From contig CAJMQN010000008.1 of the NCBI GenBank assembly GCA_905215695.1, forward strand, positions 43,113-107,112: a stretch of 64,000 nt of DNA, written 5' to 3'. Position 1 is the first letter of the stretch, and each line of letters starts with the position of its first letter. Positions 6,529 to 15,608 of the stretch are shown piece by piece. The translations under genes and the position numbers were made by a program. The notes below the pieces were generated by a model. The model was not told the origin of the DNA. It saw nothing but the letters and a program-made list of their open reading frames with translations, and made no database searches. The stretch comes from an uncultured bacterium (lineage in GTDB: Bacteria; Bacillota; Clostridia; Christensenellales; HGM11417).

Positions 6529-9192
6529 TTATTTTTTTGTGCGGGTTGCCAGCCTTGTGCAGAGTTTGACGAGTTCCACGATGGGAATCACGCAGAACGC
6601 GAGCGCAAGCGCGACCGCGTATTCGGTCAGGTTGATGTGCGTAAACCCGAACGCCTCGGACAGGAAGGGTACATAGATCACCGCCGTCGTCAGCAGGAGA
6701 GAGCCGAGCATCGCGCCCCAAAGGACGACGTTCTGTCTCTTGAGCGTGAACACGGACTGTTTCTGCGAGCGCATATTGAAGGCATGGAAAATCTCTGCCA
6801 TGGACATCGTCAGAAACGCCATCGTCATGCCGTCCGCACTCTCCCCGAGATGCCAATTTCCCGACTCGAGCCGGTGTCCGACGAAGAACGCCGCGAGCGT
6901 GATGAGCGCGACCATGACGCCCTGATACAGCACGTTCCACGCCATGCCGTTCGCGAGAATCCCCTCTTTGGGGTCTCGGGGCGGGCGTTTCATGAGGTCC
7001 TTTTCCTCCGGCTCAACGCCGAGCGCGAGCGCCGGGAATGTGTCCGTCAGAAGGTTGATCCAGAGAATGTGGACGGGCTTTAAAATGGTGAAATTCATGA
7101 GCGTCGCGAGGAAAATCGCCACGACTTCCGCGAGGTTCGAGGAGAGCAGGAACTGTATGGCTTTGCGGATATTGTCGTAGATTCTGCGACCCTCGCCGAC
7201 CGCCGAGACAATGGTCGCGAAGTTGTCGTCCGCAAGCACCATGTCCGCGACGTTCTTGGTCACGTCCGTGCCCGTGATGCCCATGCCCACGCCGATGTCC
7301 GCGCTCTTGATCGAGGGCGCGTCGTTTACGCCGTCCCCCGTCATCGCGACAATCCTGCCCCGCGCTTTCCATGCGTTGACGATGCGCACTTTGTGCTCGG
7401 GCTGTACCCGCGCATACACCGAGAATTTCTCCACTTCCTCGGCAAACCGCTCGTCCGAAATCTCGTCGAGTTCCGCGCCCGTGATCGCCTGCGCGGGGTC
7501 GTCGATGATGCCGAGTTCCATCGCGATGGCGACGGCGGTATCCCGATGGTCGCCCGTAATCATGACGGGGCGGATTCCCGCCGCGCGGCACTCCGAAATC
7601 GCCGCCTTCACCTCCGGTCGTACGGGGTCGATCATGCCCGTCAGACCCACAAAGGTCAAATCTTCTTCGAGCGCGGCGGGCGAGCAGTCTGTCGGCTTTT
7701 CCCGATAGGTCCGGTACGCCGCCGCCAAAACGCGCAGCGCGCGGTCAGCGTAGCCTTTGTTCTGCGCGAGTATCTCCTCTCTGTCCGCGTCCGTCAGCGC
7801 GCGGCGCTTGCCCTCCCCTTCGATATGGGTACAGCGCTTTAAGACCTCGTCCGGCGCGCCCTTGGTAAACTGAATAAACCCGCCCGCACAGAGCGACGAA
7901 AAGGGCGCGTCCGCACCGCAGGCGTGCACCGTGCTCATCATCTTGCGCATGGAGTCGAAGGGCGCTTCCCCCACGCGGGGAGAATTTTTCTTCAATTCGT
8001 CCTTGTTGAGCCCGAGGGAGAAGGCGTAGTTGACGAGCGCGCACTCCGTCGGCTCGCCCTTCGCGTTGTTCTCCGCGTCGAGTTCCGCGTCCGAACAAAG
8101 CGCCATCGCGGAGGCAAGAAGGTTCTCGTCCGGGGCGAAGTGTTCGGTCACGGTCATCTTGTTCTGCGTCAGCGTTCCCGTCTTGTCCGAGCAGATAATC
8201 TGCGCGCACCCGAGGGTCTCCACCGCCGTGAGCTTGCGGATGACCGCGTTGCGCTTGGACATGCGGGTCACGCCCACGGACAGGACGATGGTCACCACCG
8301 TCGCAAGTCCCTCGGGAATCGCCGCAACCGCGAGGCTGACCGCCACCATGAAGGTGTCGAGCACCAGACTTCCCGTCACCGAACCCGCCATGAGCAGTTT
8401 GAAGGCGAAGATAAAGACGCAGATGCCGAGCACCACGAAACTCAAAATTTTGGAGAGTCCGTTCAGTTTCTTTTGGAGCGGAGTCGCCTCGTCCTTCGCG
8501 CTCTCCAAAGCGCCGGCAATCTTGCCCATTTCGGTGTTCATGCCCGTTCCGACGACCACCGCGCGACCCCTGCCGTACACCGCCGTGCTCCCCATATAGA
8601 GCATGTTCTTGCGGTCGCCGAGGGAGACGTCTTTTTCGGCGGTCAATCTGTCCGCCGTCTTATTGACGGGAACGGACTCGCCCGTCAGCGCGGATTCCTC
8701 CACTTTCAGACTCGCGCACTCGAGAATCCGGCAATCCGCGGGAACGGCGTCCCCCGCCTCCAACAGTATCACGTCGCCGGGGACGAGATCCTCGCTTTTT
8801 ACGACGTCGATTCTGCCGTCGCGGAGCACCTTCGAGGTCGCCGCGGACATCGCCTGAAGGGCGGCTATCGCCTTTTCCGCCTTGCTCTCCTGCACCACGC
8901 CGAGGACGGCGTTTAAGATGACCACCGCGAGAATGATGATGACGTCCGCAAAGGACTCCTTCGCGTAGATTGCCGTACCCAACGAGACTGCCGCCGCCGC
9001 GAGCAGAATGATGATCATGGGGTTTGCAAACTGCTGGAGAAAGCGCAGAATGAGCGGGGTCTTTTTCCCCTCTTTGAGCTTGTTCTTTCCCGTTTCCGAA
9101 AGGCGTCTTTCCGCCTCGGCAACAGATAAGCCCTCGTCCGTACTCTTCAGTTCGGCGAGGACTTCCCGGGATTCGTGCAGATAATGTTTCAT
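6529..9192 (-). CDS. Calcium-translocating P-type ATPase (P2A)
   Basis: An 887-aa P-type ATPase with all expected domains: N-terminal cation_ATPase_N segment, TGES actuator loop (170-173), PEGL in TM4 (293-296), phosphorylated D336 in SDKTGTLT, hinge TGDGVNDAPS, and ten predicted helices. Ca2+ ligands of the SERCA/PMCA type are visible in VAAIPEGL (TM4), SSNLAEV (TM5) and NLLTDTFPALALG (TM6), so export of Ca2+ from the cytosol is the best prediction. It lies 12 nt after the UbiB-family gene and is followed by a strong terminator. Confidence 0.92.
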   Translation of the reverse strand: MKHYLHESREVLAELKSTDEGLSVAEAERRLSETGKNKLKEGKKTPLILRFLQQFANPMIIILLAAAAVSLGTAIYAKESFADVIIILAVVILNAVLGVVQESKAEKAIAALQAMSAATSKVLRDGRIDVVKSEDLVPGDVILLEAGDAVPADCRILECASLKVEESALTGESVPVNKTADRLTAEKDVSLGDRKNMLYMGSTAVYGRGRAVVVGTGMNTEMGKIAGALESAKDEATPLQKKLNGLSKILSFVVLGICVFIFAFKLLMAGSVTGSLVLDTFMVAVSLAVAAIPEGLATVVTIVLSVGVTRMSKRNAVIRKLTAVETLGCAQIICSDKTGTLTQNKMTVTEHFAPDENLLASAMALCSDAELDAENNAKGEPTECALVNYAFSLGLNKDELKKNSPRVGEAPFDSMRKMMSTVHACGADAPFSSLCAGGFIQFTKGAPDEVLKRCTHIEGEGKRRALTDADREEILAQNKGYADRALRVLAAAYRTYREKPTDCSPAALEEDLTFVGLTGMIDPVRPEVKAAISECRAAGIRPVMITGDHRDTAVAIAMELGIIDDPAQAITGAELDEISDERFAEEVEKFSVYARVQPEHKVRIVNAWKARGRIVAMTGDGVNDAPSIKSADIGVGMGITGTDVTKNVADMVLADDNFATIVSAVGEGRRIYDNIRKAIQFLLSSNLAEVVAIFLATLMNFTILKPVHILWINLLTDTFPALALGVEPEEKDLMKRPPRDPKEGILANGMAWNVLYQGVMVALITLAAFFVGHRLESGNWHLGESADGMTMAFLTMSMAEIFHAFNMRSQKQSVFTLKRQNVVLWGAMLGSLLLTTAVIYVPFLSEAFGFTHINLTEYAVALALAFCVIPIVELVKLCTRLATRTKK

Positions 9193-9204
9193 TCGGGTCT
9201 CCGT

Positions 9205-10827
9205 CTATTTTTTGATAAATTTTCTCTTTTTGCGGGGCTTGATGAGAAAGCTCAACAATACCCCGAGCGCAAACACGCCCGCGCCCCCCAGCATACAGAA
9301 ACTCAACACGGAGAGGTCTCCGATACTGCCGATGACGTTGGTATTCGCGAACAGACCCGCCGCAATGAGAAGCGCGGCGGACAGAATGGACAATACGATG
9401 CGCAGGGTGAAGATTTTGAGCTGGCGCGCGTAACGCTTTGCGCCGGCGAGTTCCACGTTGACGGTGGATACCCCCGCGATGCTCATTTTCAGATACTGCG
9501 AAAGGTCGGACGGGAGTTCGGAGAGTTTGTCCGATACCCGGAAGAGTTCAAAACTCCGTTTCTGCACCTCCCGTTTCCAATCGAGGTCGGAGAGCAGAAA
9601 TTCCCGCGCCGCGGTTCGCATCATCTCCATGATATTGAGTTCGGGCGAAAGCGCGGACAGCATGCTCTCGATGGTCAGGATGCCCCGCGCAAACATCGTC
9701 ATGCCCTTCGGGAGCGCGACGCCGTTCTCGTTGGCGAGCTCCAACAGCTCGTTCACGATGACGCCCACGTCGAAATTTCCCATTCCCATGTTCCCGTACT
9801 TGGTGAGCATGGCGTCGATTCCGCGGTACAGCCCCGCGTCGTCCACGTTGTCGAACTTTCCGAGTTGAAGAAGAATGTTCTTGATGCGCAGGCAGTCGTG
9901 GTCGAGAATGGCGCGGACGCCCTCCCGGAAGAGTCTGCGCTGTTCGGGGGTCAGCCGCCCCATCATGCCGAGGTCTATCCAGACAATCTGTCCCCCGGAC
10001 ACGAGCAAATTCCCCGCGTGCGGGTCGGCGTGAAAAAAGCCGTCCTCCGTAATCTGCCGGATATAGTTGTCCGCGAGCTTTCTTGCAATCTCCTCGCAGT
10101 CGTATCCCGCCCGCTTTAATGCGTCCGTATCGTCGATGCGGATTCCGTCCACGAATTCCATGACGAGAAGGCGCTCGGAGGAGAGTTCCTCCAGCACCTC
10201 GGGGCATCTTGCGTAAGCGACGCCTGCATTGTTCGCCGCAAACTCCTTGAGGTTGGCGCATTCCGTCTCGAAATTCAGTTCTTCGGCGGTGACCGACTCC
10301 ATTTCGTCCAAAAAGGCGGGAAAGTCGATCGCGCTCCCCGTCCCCGTCACGATTTTGACGAGTCCCGAGGCGCGGCGCAGGAGCTGCAAGTCACGGAACA
10401 TGATTTCCCGAATATTCGGGCGCTGAATCTTGACGACCACCGCGCGCCCGTCCGCCGTCTCGGCGCGGTGCGCCTGTGCGATGGACGCCGAGCCGAGCGG
10501 TTCGGGGTCAAGCACGGGAAACACCTCGCCGACAGGTCGCCCGAGCTCCCGCTCGAGCGCCGCCGCAACCTCTTCAAAGGGCATGGGATTGACGTTTGTG
10601 CGCAGACGTTCCAACCGAAGGCAATATTCCTTGGGCAGTATGTCGGGACGGGACGCCATGATCTGACCGAGCTTGACAAAGGTCGGACCGAGATCCTCGA
10701 GAATCCTGCACAGCTTTTCGGGATTCATGCCCTTATGGGCTTTATTCCGAATCAGCACGCGCACGATCTCTCCAAGCCGTCCGCCGTTTTTCTCTCCCGT
10801 TTTTTTCGCGGGACTATTTTTCGGCAT
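9205..10827 (-). CDS. ABC1/UbiB-family atypical kinase-like ATPase
   Basis: A 540-aa UbiB/ADCK-type protein: KxGQ motif (FVKLGQIMASRPDILP) near residue 51, an Ala-rich nucleotide loop (PLGSASIAQAHRA), the VVVKIQRP lysine, ExD-type EELNFE, catalytic-loop HADPHAGN and metal-binding IDLGMMG. Two membrane helices near the C-terminus (about 470-525) anchor it. Homologues support isoprenoid quinone or lipid homeostasis. It overlaps the phasin-like gene by 14 nt and precedes the Ca-ATPase, suggesting a membrane-related job. Substrate unknown. Confidence 0.88.
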   Translation of the reverse strand: MPKNSPAKKTGEKNGGRLGEIVRVLIRNKAHKGMNPEKLCRILEDLGPTFVKLGQIMASRPDILPKEYCLRLERLRTNVNPMPFEEVAAALERELGRPVGEVFPVLDPEPLGSASIAQAHRAETADGRAVVVKIQRPNIREIMFRDLQLLRRASGLVKIVTGTGSAIDFPAFLDEMESVTAEELNFETECANLKEFAANNAGVAYARCPEVLEELSSERLLVMEFVDGIRIDDTDALKRAGYDCEEIARKLADNYIRQITEDGFFHADPHAGNLLVSGGQIVWIDLGMMGRLTPEQRRLFREGVRAILDHDCLRIKNILLQLGKFDNVDDAGLYRGIDAMLTKYGNMGMGNFDVGVIVNELLELANENGVALPKGMTMFARGILTIESMLSALSPELNIMEMMRTAAREFLLSDLDWKREVQKRSFELFRVSDKLSELPSDLSQYLKMSIAGVSTVNVELAGAKRYARQLKIFTLRIVLSILSAALLIAAGLFANTNVIGSIGDLSVLSFCMLGGAGVFALGVLLSFLIKPRKKRKFIKK

Positions 10828-11158
10828 TCTTTTCTTTGGTAAGTTTGTCGATTTCCTTCTTCAATTCCTTGAGTTCGTCCGCGGACATGTTCTTCAGGCG
10901 CTCCGATAAATCCTCGGTTTCCGCCTTCTCTTCGCGGTGCAGGGGCTCGTTCTCAACGCCGGAGGCGCCCATGACTTCCTTGCCCTTTTTGACCATTTCG
11001 TCAAACCACTTTTTGGACTTTTCGCCCTGCTCATCCAAAAATTCGTTTCCCTTTTTGGACAGCTTATCGAGCTGCTCCTTGGTGCAGTCGCACGCTTCGG
11101 AGACCATTCCCACCCCTGCAAAAAATAACTTTTTGACGTCTTCGCCGAAATCGCTCAT
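10814..11158 (-). CDS. Small phasin-like coiled-coil protein
   Basis: A 114-aa, highly charged protein with no signal peptide. Residues 1-60 form an amphipathic helix (VKKLFFAGVGMVSEACDCTKEQLDKLSKKG) of the type seen in phasin-superfamily proteins, and the C-terminal 50 residues are Lys/Glu-rich coiled coil. It is first in the operon with a UbiB-family protein, overlapping it by 14 nt. Short phasin-like proteins next to UbiB genes are a recurring pattern, so a regulatory or scaffold partner is plausible. SD AAGGAGATAG precedes the ATG; TATAAT lies at 11195-11200 without a clear -35. Confidence 0.6.
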   Translation of the reverse strand: MSDFGEDVKKLFFAGVGMVSEACDCTKEQLDKLSKKGNEFLDEQGEKSKKWFDEMVKKGKEVMGASGVENEPLHREEKAETEDLSERLKNMSADELKELKKEIDKLTKEKNAEK

Positions 11159-11248
11159 GTTTCTATCTCCTTATTCATTGATGGACATATCTATATTATA
11201 CACGATTTTACCGAGAAGGAAACAAGAAATTGCGATTTCTCTCTCACA

Positions 11249-11277
11249 TTGACTTTGCCCGAGGTTTGTGCTACAAT
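11249..11277 (+). promoter_or_regulatory. Sigma-A promoter of lipA-lplA
   Basis: TTGACT (11249-11254), 17-nt spacer, TACAAT (11272-11277); the SD GGGGGA and ATG at 11308 follow. Confidence 0.8.
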
Positions 11278-11307
11278 ATTTTCAAGAAAACTGCGGGGGA
11301 AATCAGC

Positions 11308-12168
11308 ATGCACAAGCCCGAATGGCTCCGAAGGGTCTATTCGCAAGGAGACATCGACGAAATCAACCTTCTCATGAAGGATTTAAAGCTCAACACCGTC
11401 TGCCGCGAGGCGAGCTGCCCCAATATCGGGGAGTGTTACCGCAAGCACACGGCGACCTTTCTCGTCATGGGCGCAAACTGCACAAGGCGGTGCAGGTTCT
11501 GCAACGTGTCCAAACTTCCCCCAACCCCGCTCGACCCCGAAGAGCCCGATAACGTCGCGGCGGCATGCCGTCAGATGGGACTTCGGCACGCCGTCATCAC
11601 TTCGGTGACGAGGGACGACCTTCCCGACGGCGGCGCGGCGCACTTTGCGGCAATCGTGCGCGCCCTGCGCGGCGCGGGAATCCCCACGATAGAACTGCTC
11701 ATTCCCGACCTGCGCGGCAACGAGGAGGCACTCGCGGTCATTCTCCGCGAAAAGCCGGATATTCTCGGACACAACGTCGAGACCGTGCCCGAACTCTATG
11801 CCGAAGTGCGTCCGCAGGCGGATTACAGGCGCTCCCTGCGCATTCTTGCGGCGACCAAGGAACTCGACCCCGCGCGCCTGACCAAGACGGGGATTATGGT
11901 GGGTTTGGGCGAAACCGAGGATCAGCTCCGCGCGGTGTTCGACGACCTCGCGGCGGTCGGGTGCGACATTCTCACCGTCGGGCAATACCTGCAACCCTCC
12001 AAGCTCCACCTCGAAGTCAGAGAATACGTCACCCCCGAACGCTTTGAACGGCTCGGAGAACTCGCCAAGCGAGCGGGAATCCGCTACGCGTTCAGCGCCC
12101 CTCTCGTGCGCAGCTCCTACCGCGCCGCGGAAGCGCTCGAGGCGCTCCAAACGGAGACGCAAAAATGA
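11308..12168 (+). CDS. lipA: Lipoyl synthase
   Basis: A 286-aa radical-SAM enzyme that inserts two sulfurs into octanoyl groups on lipoyl domains. The auxiliary cluster cysteines are C32, C37 and C43 (VCREASCPNIGEC) and the radical-SAM cluster is C58-x3-C62-x2-C65 (CTRRCRFC). The conserved C-terminal RSSY motif is present. The start at MHKPEWLRR is preceded by GGGGGA; an upstream in-frame ATG at 11230 lies before the promoter and is rejected. The stop overlaps lplA (ATGA), so both are made together. Confidence 0.96.
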   Translation: MHKPEWLRRVYSQGDIDEINLLMKDLKLNTVCREASCPNIGECYRKHTATFLVMGANCTRRCRFCNVSKLPPTPLDPEEPDNVAAACRQMGLRHAVITSVTRDDLPDGGAAHFAAIVRALRGAGIPTIELLIPDLRGNEEALAVILREKPDILGHNVETVPELYAEVRPQADYRRSLRILAATKELDPARLTKTGIMVGLGETEDQLRAVFDDLAAVGCDILTVGQYLQPSKLHLEVREYVTPERFERLGELAKRAGIRYAFSAPLVRSSYRAAEALEALQTETQK

Positions 12169-13145
12169 TTTATATCGAGACTGATTCAGAGGACGCCTGC
12201 TACAACTTCGCCGTTGAGGATTTCGTGATTTCGGACGGGCGTTGGAAAGAGCCCGTGCTCCTCTTTTGGCGCACCCGCCCCACGCTCATGGTGGGAAGTT
12301 TTCAGAACGTCTATGCCGAAGTCAACGTCGCCTACGCCAAGGCGCACGACATCGCTATCGTGCGCAGGCGAAGCGGCGGCGGAACGATTTACACCGACTT
12401 GAACGGTTGGCAGTTTTCCTACTTCTTCCCCGGCGTCAAGGGAGAGGAGGCAGGCTTTTCGGAGAGCGCGGCAGGAATCCTGCGCGCGCTTCGGGCGTTG
12501 GGCGTCCCCGCCGAATTCAACGGCAGAAACGACATCACTGCCGCAGGCAGGAAAATTTCGGGAAACGCCCGCCACGTACACCCGCAGGGCGTCCTGCACC
12601 ACGGGTCTCTGCTCTTCGACACCGATTTTAAGGTGATGGAGCGGGCAATCTCCCTTTCTCCCGACAAGGTTGTTTCCAAGGGAATCTCCTCCGTGCGACA
12701 GCGCGTTGCGAACATCTCCGAATTTCTCCCCGTGCCCCTGACCGCGCTCGAGTTCAAAAGACGTATGCTCGCGGAACTGCTTTCCAAAGAAGATACCGAA
12801 TATTCCCTCTCCCCCGCGGAGCGGGAAATCTGTTTCGCCGATGCGGAAAAATACCGCAACTGGGAATGGAATTACGCCAACGGTCCGAAGTTCGGAATTT
12901 CCCGGCGCAGAAGGTTCGCGGGCGGGCTCGTCGAATGCTGTCTGAATGTGGAGCACGGCGAGATTACGGCGGCGGAACTGCGGGGGGATTTCTTCGCGAA
13001 CGGAGACCTTGCCCCCCTCTATACGGCTATCGTCGGCGCGCGCTACGAGCGCCAAACCCTGCGGGAGCGGCTCTCGGCGTTCGACGTGTCCGAATTGATT
13101 CGGAACATTGGCAATGCCGAACTTCTCGACGCGCTCATCGATTGA
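12165..13145 (+). CDS. lplA: Lipoate-protein ligase A
   Basis: A 326-aa ligase of the LplA family with the signature RRRSGGGTIYTD (about 67-78), the GRKISGNA lysine motif and HHGSLLFDTD. It attaches free lipoate, or octanoate, to lipoyl domains via an adenylate. The C-terminal accessory domain is present (about 255-326). Coupling with lipA instead of the usual lipB suggests the ligase may supply octanoylated substrate to LipA. No lipoyl-domain protein lies in the window. Confidence 0.93.
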   Translation: MIYIETDSEDACYNFAVEDFVISDGRWKEPVLLFWRTRPTLMVGSFQNVYAEVNVAYAKAHDIAIVRRRSGGGTIYTDLNGWQFSYFFPGVKGEEAGFSESAAGILRALRALGVPAEFNGRNDITAAGRKISGNARHVHPQGVLHHGSLLFDTDFKVMERAISLSPDKVVSKGISSVRQRVANISEFLPVPLTALEFKRRMLAELLSKEDTEYSLSPAEREICFADAEKYRNWEWNYANGPKFGISRRRRFAGGLVECCLNVEHGEITAAELRGDFFANGDLAPLYTAIVGARYERQTLRERLSAFDVSELIRNIGNAELLDALID

Positions 13146-13154
13146 AACAGTACA

Positions 13155-13191
13155 GAGAAGAGGACTCCCGAAAACCGGAAGTCCTCTTCTC
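13155..13191. terminator. Bidirectional hairpin between convergent genes
   Basis: A 12-bp perfect stem (13155-13166 with 13180-13191, GAGAAGAGGACT and complement) between lplA and the sugar-binding protein gene. No long T-run on either side. Confidence 0.6.
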
Positions 13192-13222
13192 ATATAAAGG
13201 GGGATTGAGGGTTGGGCAATAT

Positions 13223-14266
13223 TTAGCCTTCGTACACGATACCCGCAGCGATTTTCTCATCGACGTTGTCAGCATTCCAAACCGAACCGCCGATTGCGAC
13301 AGTCTCTTCGACATTCTCGCCCTTGATCGCGTTGACACACTGCACAACTGCGTTATATCCGATCGCATAGGAATCCTGCGCTACCGCGCCGAGGAGCTTC
13401 GGACCCGTGGTCTTCTTCATCCATTCGATCTGTTTTGTTCCTGCGTCGAACCCATAAAATTTGATTGCATCATATTTTGTGCCTGCCGCAGCAATGGCGT
13501 CAAAGACATCCTTGACAACGCCTTCGTTGCTCATGAAAATTGCGTTAGCTTTCTTCTGCTCGAGCGCTTCGAGCGCAGCTTTGTACGCGTTATCCGCATC
13601 GCCCGGCTTGATTTCCTTCTCGATTTTCGCCTTTCCGGCAGTCGTTGAATCCGCGGCAATCAATGCCGTAATTTTATCTACAAATCCACCTGCGCGATCG
13701 ATACCCGTCTGCGTCTCGTCGTGTTGAATCACACCAATGATATACGGAGCCTCCGCAGTCGCCGCGGCAATATCCGTTTTGATTTTGGCGAAGAAATCTT
13801 CCGCCGCCATCTCCGCTGCCTTGTAGTTGCTCGTCGCAACCGAAGAGACAATCGGATTTTTGTTTGCCGCGTTGAGCGCGTCAACGTCATCCTTCCAAAC
13901 ACCGCTGTCAAACTGTACAACGGGAATATTGTTGTTTTTCGCCTGCGTCAGAAGGTCCACAAAGCCCGTGCCGATCGTCGCAAGTACCATTCCTTTGGGA
14001 TTGTTGGAAAGTGCAGAGGTTACCATCTCCTTCTGGCTCGGCAAATCCTTTGCGCTCTCGGTCGCGGGTCCACGAAAACTGATCTGATATCCGAGTTCGT
14101 CACCGGCAGCGACAGCACCTTTTTTGACCGACTTCCAAAAGGCATGCGATTCGCCCTTTGCCACGACCGCAATCAACGGACGGTTATCGCACGCTGTCGC
14201 AAAACCCAACGTAAGCACCATGACGACCGCGAGCACAATGCTCATCCAAATACTTCTCTTTTTCAT
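13223..14266 (-). CDS. Ribose-type sugar ABC transporter substrate-binding lipoprotein
   Basis: A 347-aa periplasmic-binding-protein family 4 (PF13407-like) protein. It has a lipoprotein signal peptide with lipidated Cys26 (LGFATAC), then two alternating Rossmann-type lobes (IAVVAKGESHAFWKSVKKG..., NIPVVQFDSGVW..., GVIQHDETQTGIDRAGGF). It would capture a monosaccharide outside the membrane for the permease and ATPase genes just upstream. Ligand unknown: galactose, xylose and ribose homologues share this fold. Third gene of the ABC operon. Confidence 0.88.
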   Translation of the reverse strand: MKKRSIWMSIVLAVVMVLTLGFATACDNRPLIAVVAKGESHAFWKSVKKGAVAAGDELGYQISFRGPATESAKDLPSQKEMVTSALSNNPKGMVLATIGTGFVDLLTQAKNNNIPVVQFDSGVWKDDVDALNAANKNPIVSSVATSNYKAAEMAAEDFFAKIKTDIAAATAEAPYIIGVIQHDETQTGIDRAGGFVDKITALIAADSTTAGKAKIEKEIKPGDADNAYKAALEALEQKKANAIFMSNEGVVKDVFDAIAAAGTKYDAIKFYGFDAGTKQIEWMKKTTGPKLLGAVAQDSYAIGYNAVVQCVNAIKGENVEETVAIGGSVWNADNVDEKIAAGIVYEG

Positions 14267-14300
14267 ACCATTTCCTCCGTTTTTTATTTTATAGTTCCGG

Positions 14301-15593
14301 TTACACCTGTTTGCCGCTCTTTGCAGCCTTTCTCAAATTTTTGCGTTCCTCTTCCAATGCAAGATCTGCCGCTTTCAGCTTGGGAAGTTCTTCCGCAAGT
14401 TCCTTTTTTAACGTCTCAATCTGTGCGTTCAGCTCGTCCTCTTTTATCTTCTTATCTTCGGAAGTCAACGATTTGTCCGAACGGACATAGTCGCGTTCCT
14501 TACGCAAGGATTCTATTTCGGCAAGCATGTGCTCTTTGAATTTTTTTGCTTTCTTTTCGGTCTTGACTTTGGTCAGATTCTTGTTCTTGACTACGTCGAG
14601 GAGAACCGCAACCACAACGATGATACCTGTGATGGCATAAGTCAGATAAGTCGAGTTGACCGAGACGTTAAATTTTGCGAGGGTAAAGTTGAGTCCGCTC
14701 CGAATTACTACAAGAATCAGACTGCCGATGACCGAGCCTACAATTGAGGCAACGCCGCCCGACGCGCTCGTACCGCCGATATATACGCCCGCGATCGCGT
14801 CTAATTCCATGCCGTTTCCGGTTGCCGACGCTACCGTCGTAAAGGATGCCGACCAGAAGATCGCCGCAATTCCCGCAAACATTCCACTCAAAGTAAAGGC
14901 GATAATCTTATACTTATCGACTTGAACGCCGGAGAGCCGGGTTGCCTCCTCGTTGCTTCCGATAGATAAGATATATCTGCCTACCCTCGTTTTGTACATG
15001 AGTACGAAACAGATTGCCGCAAGCAAGACGACCCAAACTAAGCTGATGGGAAATCCATCGAGATTCGAAAACATTTTATTGTACCAGGTACCCGTCGGGA
15101 AAAAGATATTGGGTACGCTGACGATAATCGCGGAGAGTCCGCGGGCGAACATCATGGTTCCGAGCGTTGCGATGAACGCGGGCAGTTTTAGTTTTGCCAC
15201 AAGCAAGCCGTTGACGAATCCGAACAACGAGCCGATGAGTATCATGATCGGAATGACCAAAAACAGAGGCATTCCCTGCGTATAGAGGTGACCTGCGAGC
15301 ACCGCGGACGCGATACACACCGTGCCGATGGAGAGGTCGATTACTCCCGTTGCGATGACGAAGGTGACCCCGAGCGCCATAATCGCATAGGGGGCGAGGT
15401 TTTGCGCCATACTGACGATATTGTAAGAACCAAGAAAGTTTTGGTTAAGAGCAAAAAAGATGAGCATCAGAACGAGCGTCGCGCCCACGATAATCATGTT
15501 CTGTTTGCCCTTGGTCCGCGCGGCGTACAAAGTTCTGACGCCGAATTGCCGCGCGTGTCCCGCAAAATTCAGTCTCCGCTTTGTGTTTTCCAT
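14301..15593 (-). CDS. Ribose-type sugar ABC permease with C-terminal coiled-coil extension
   Basis: A 430-aa RbsC/XylH-like (BPD_transp_2) permease. Membrane helices fill about residues 32-345, with the family motif GVIDLSIGTVCIASAVLAG and the coupling region GSNEEATRLSGVQVDKYK. The last roughly 85 residues (KTEKKAKKFKEHMLAEIESLRKER... to AAKSGKQV) are a charged coiled coil that ordinary permeases of about 320 aa lack; it should face the cytoplasm next to the ATPase. It lies between the ATPase and the binding protein genes. Confidence 0.9.
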   Translation of the reverse strand: MENTKRRLNFAGHARQFGVRTLYAARTKGKQNMIIVGATLVLMLIFFALNQNFLGSYNIVSMAQNLAPYAIMALGVTFVIATGVIDLSIGTVCIASAVLAGHLYTQGMPLFLVIPIMILIGSLFGFVNGLLVAKLKLPAFIATLGTMMFARGLSAIIVSVPNIFFPTGTWYNKMFSNLDGFPISLVWVVLLAAICFVLMYKTRVGRYILSIGSNEEATRLSGVQVDKYKIIAFTLSGMFAGIAAIFWSASFTTVASATGNGMELDAIAGVYIGGTSASGGVASIVGSVIGSLILVVIRSGLNFTLAKFNVSVNSTYLTYAITGIIVVVAVLLDVVKNKNLTKVKTEKKAKKFKEHMLAEIESLRKERDYVRSDKSLTSEDKKIKEDELNAQIETLKKELAEELPKLKAADLALEEERKNLRKAAKSGKQV

Positions 15594-15608
15594 TTCCCTG
15601 TCCTCCCT

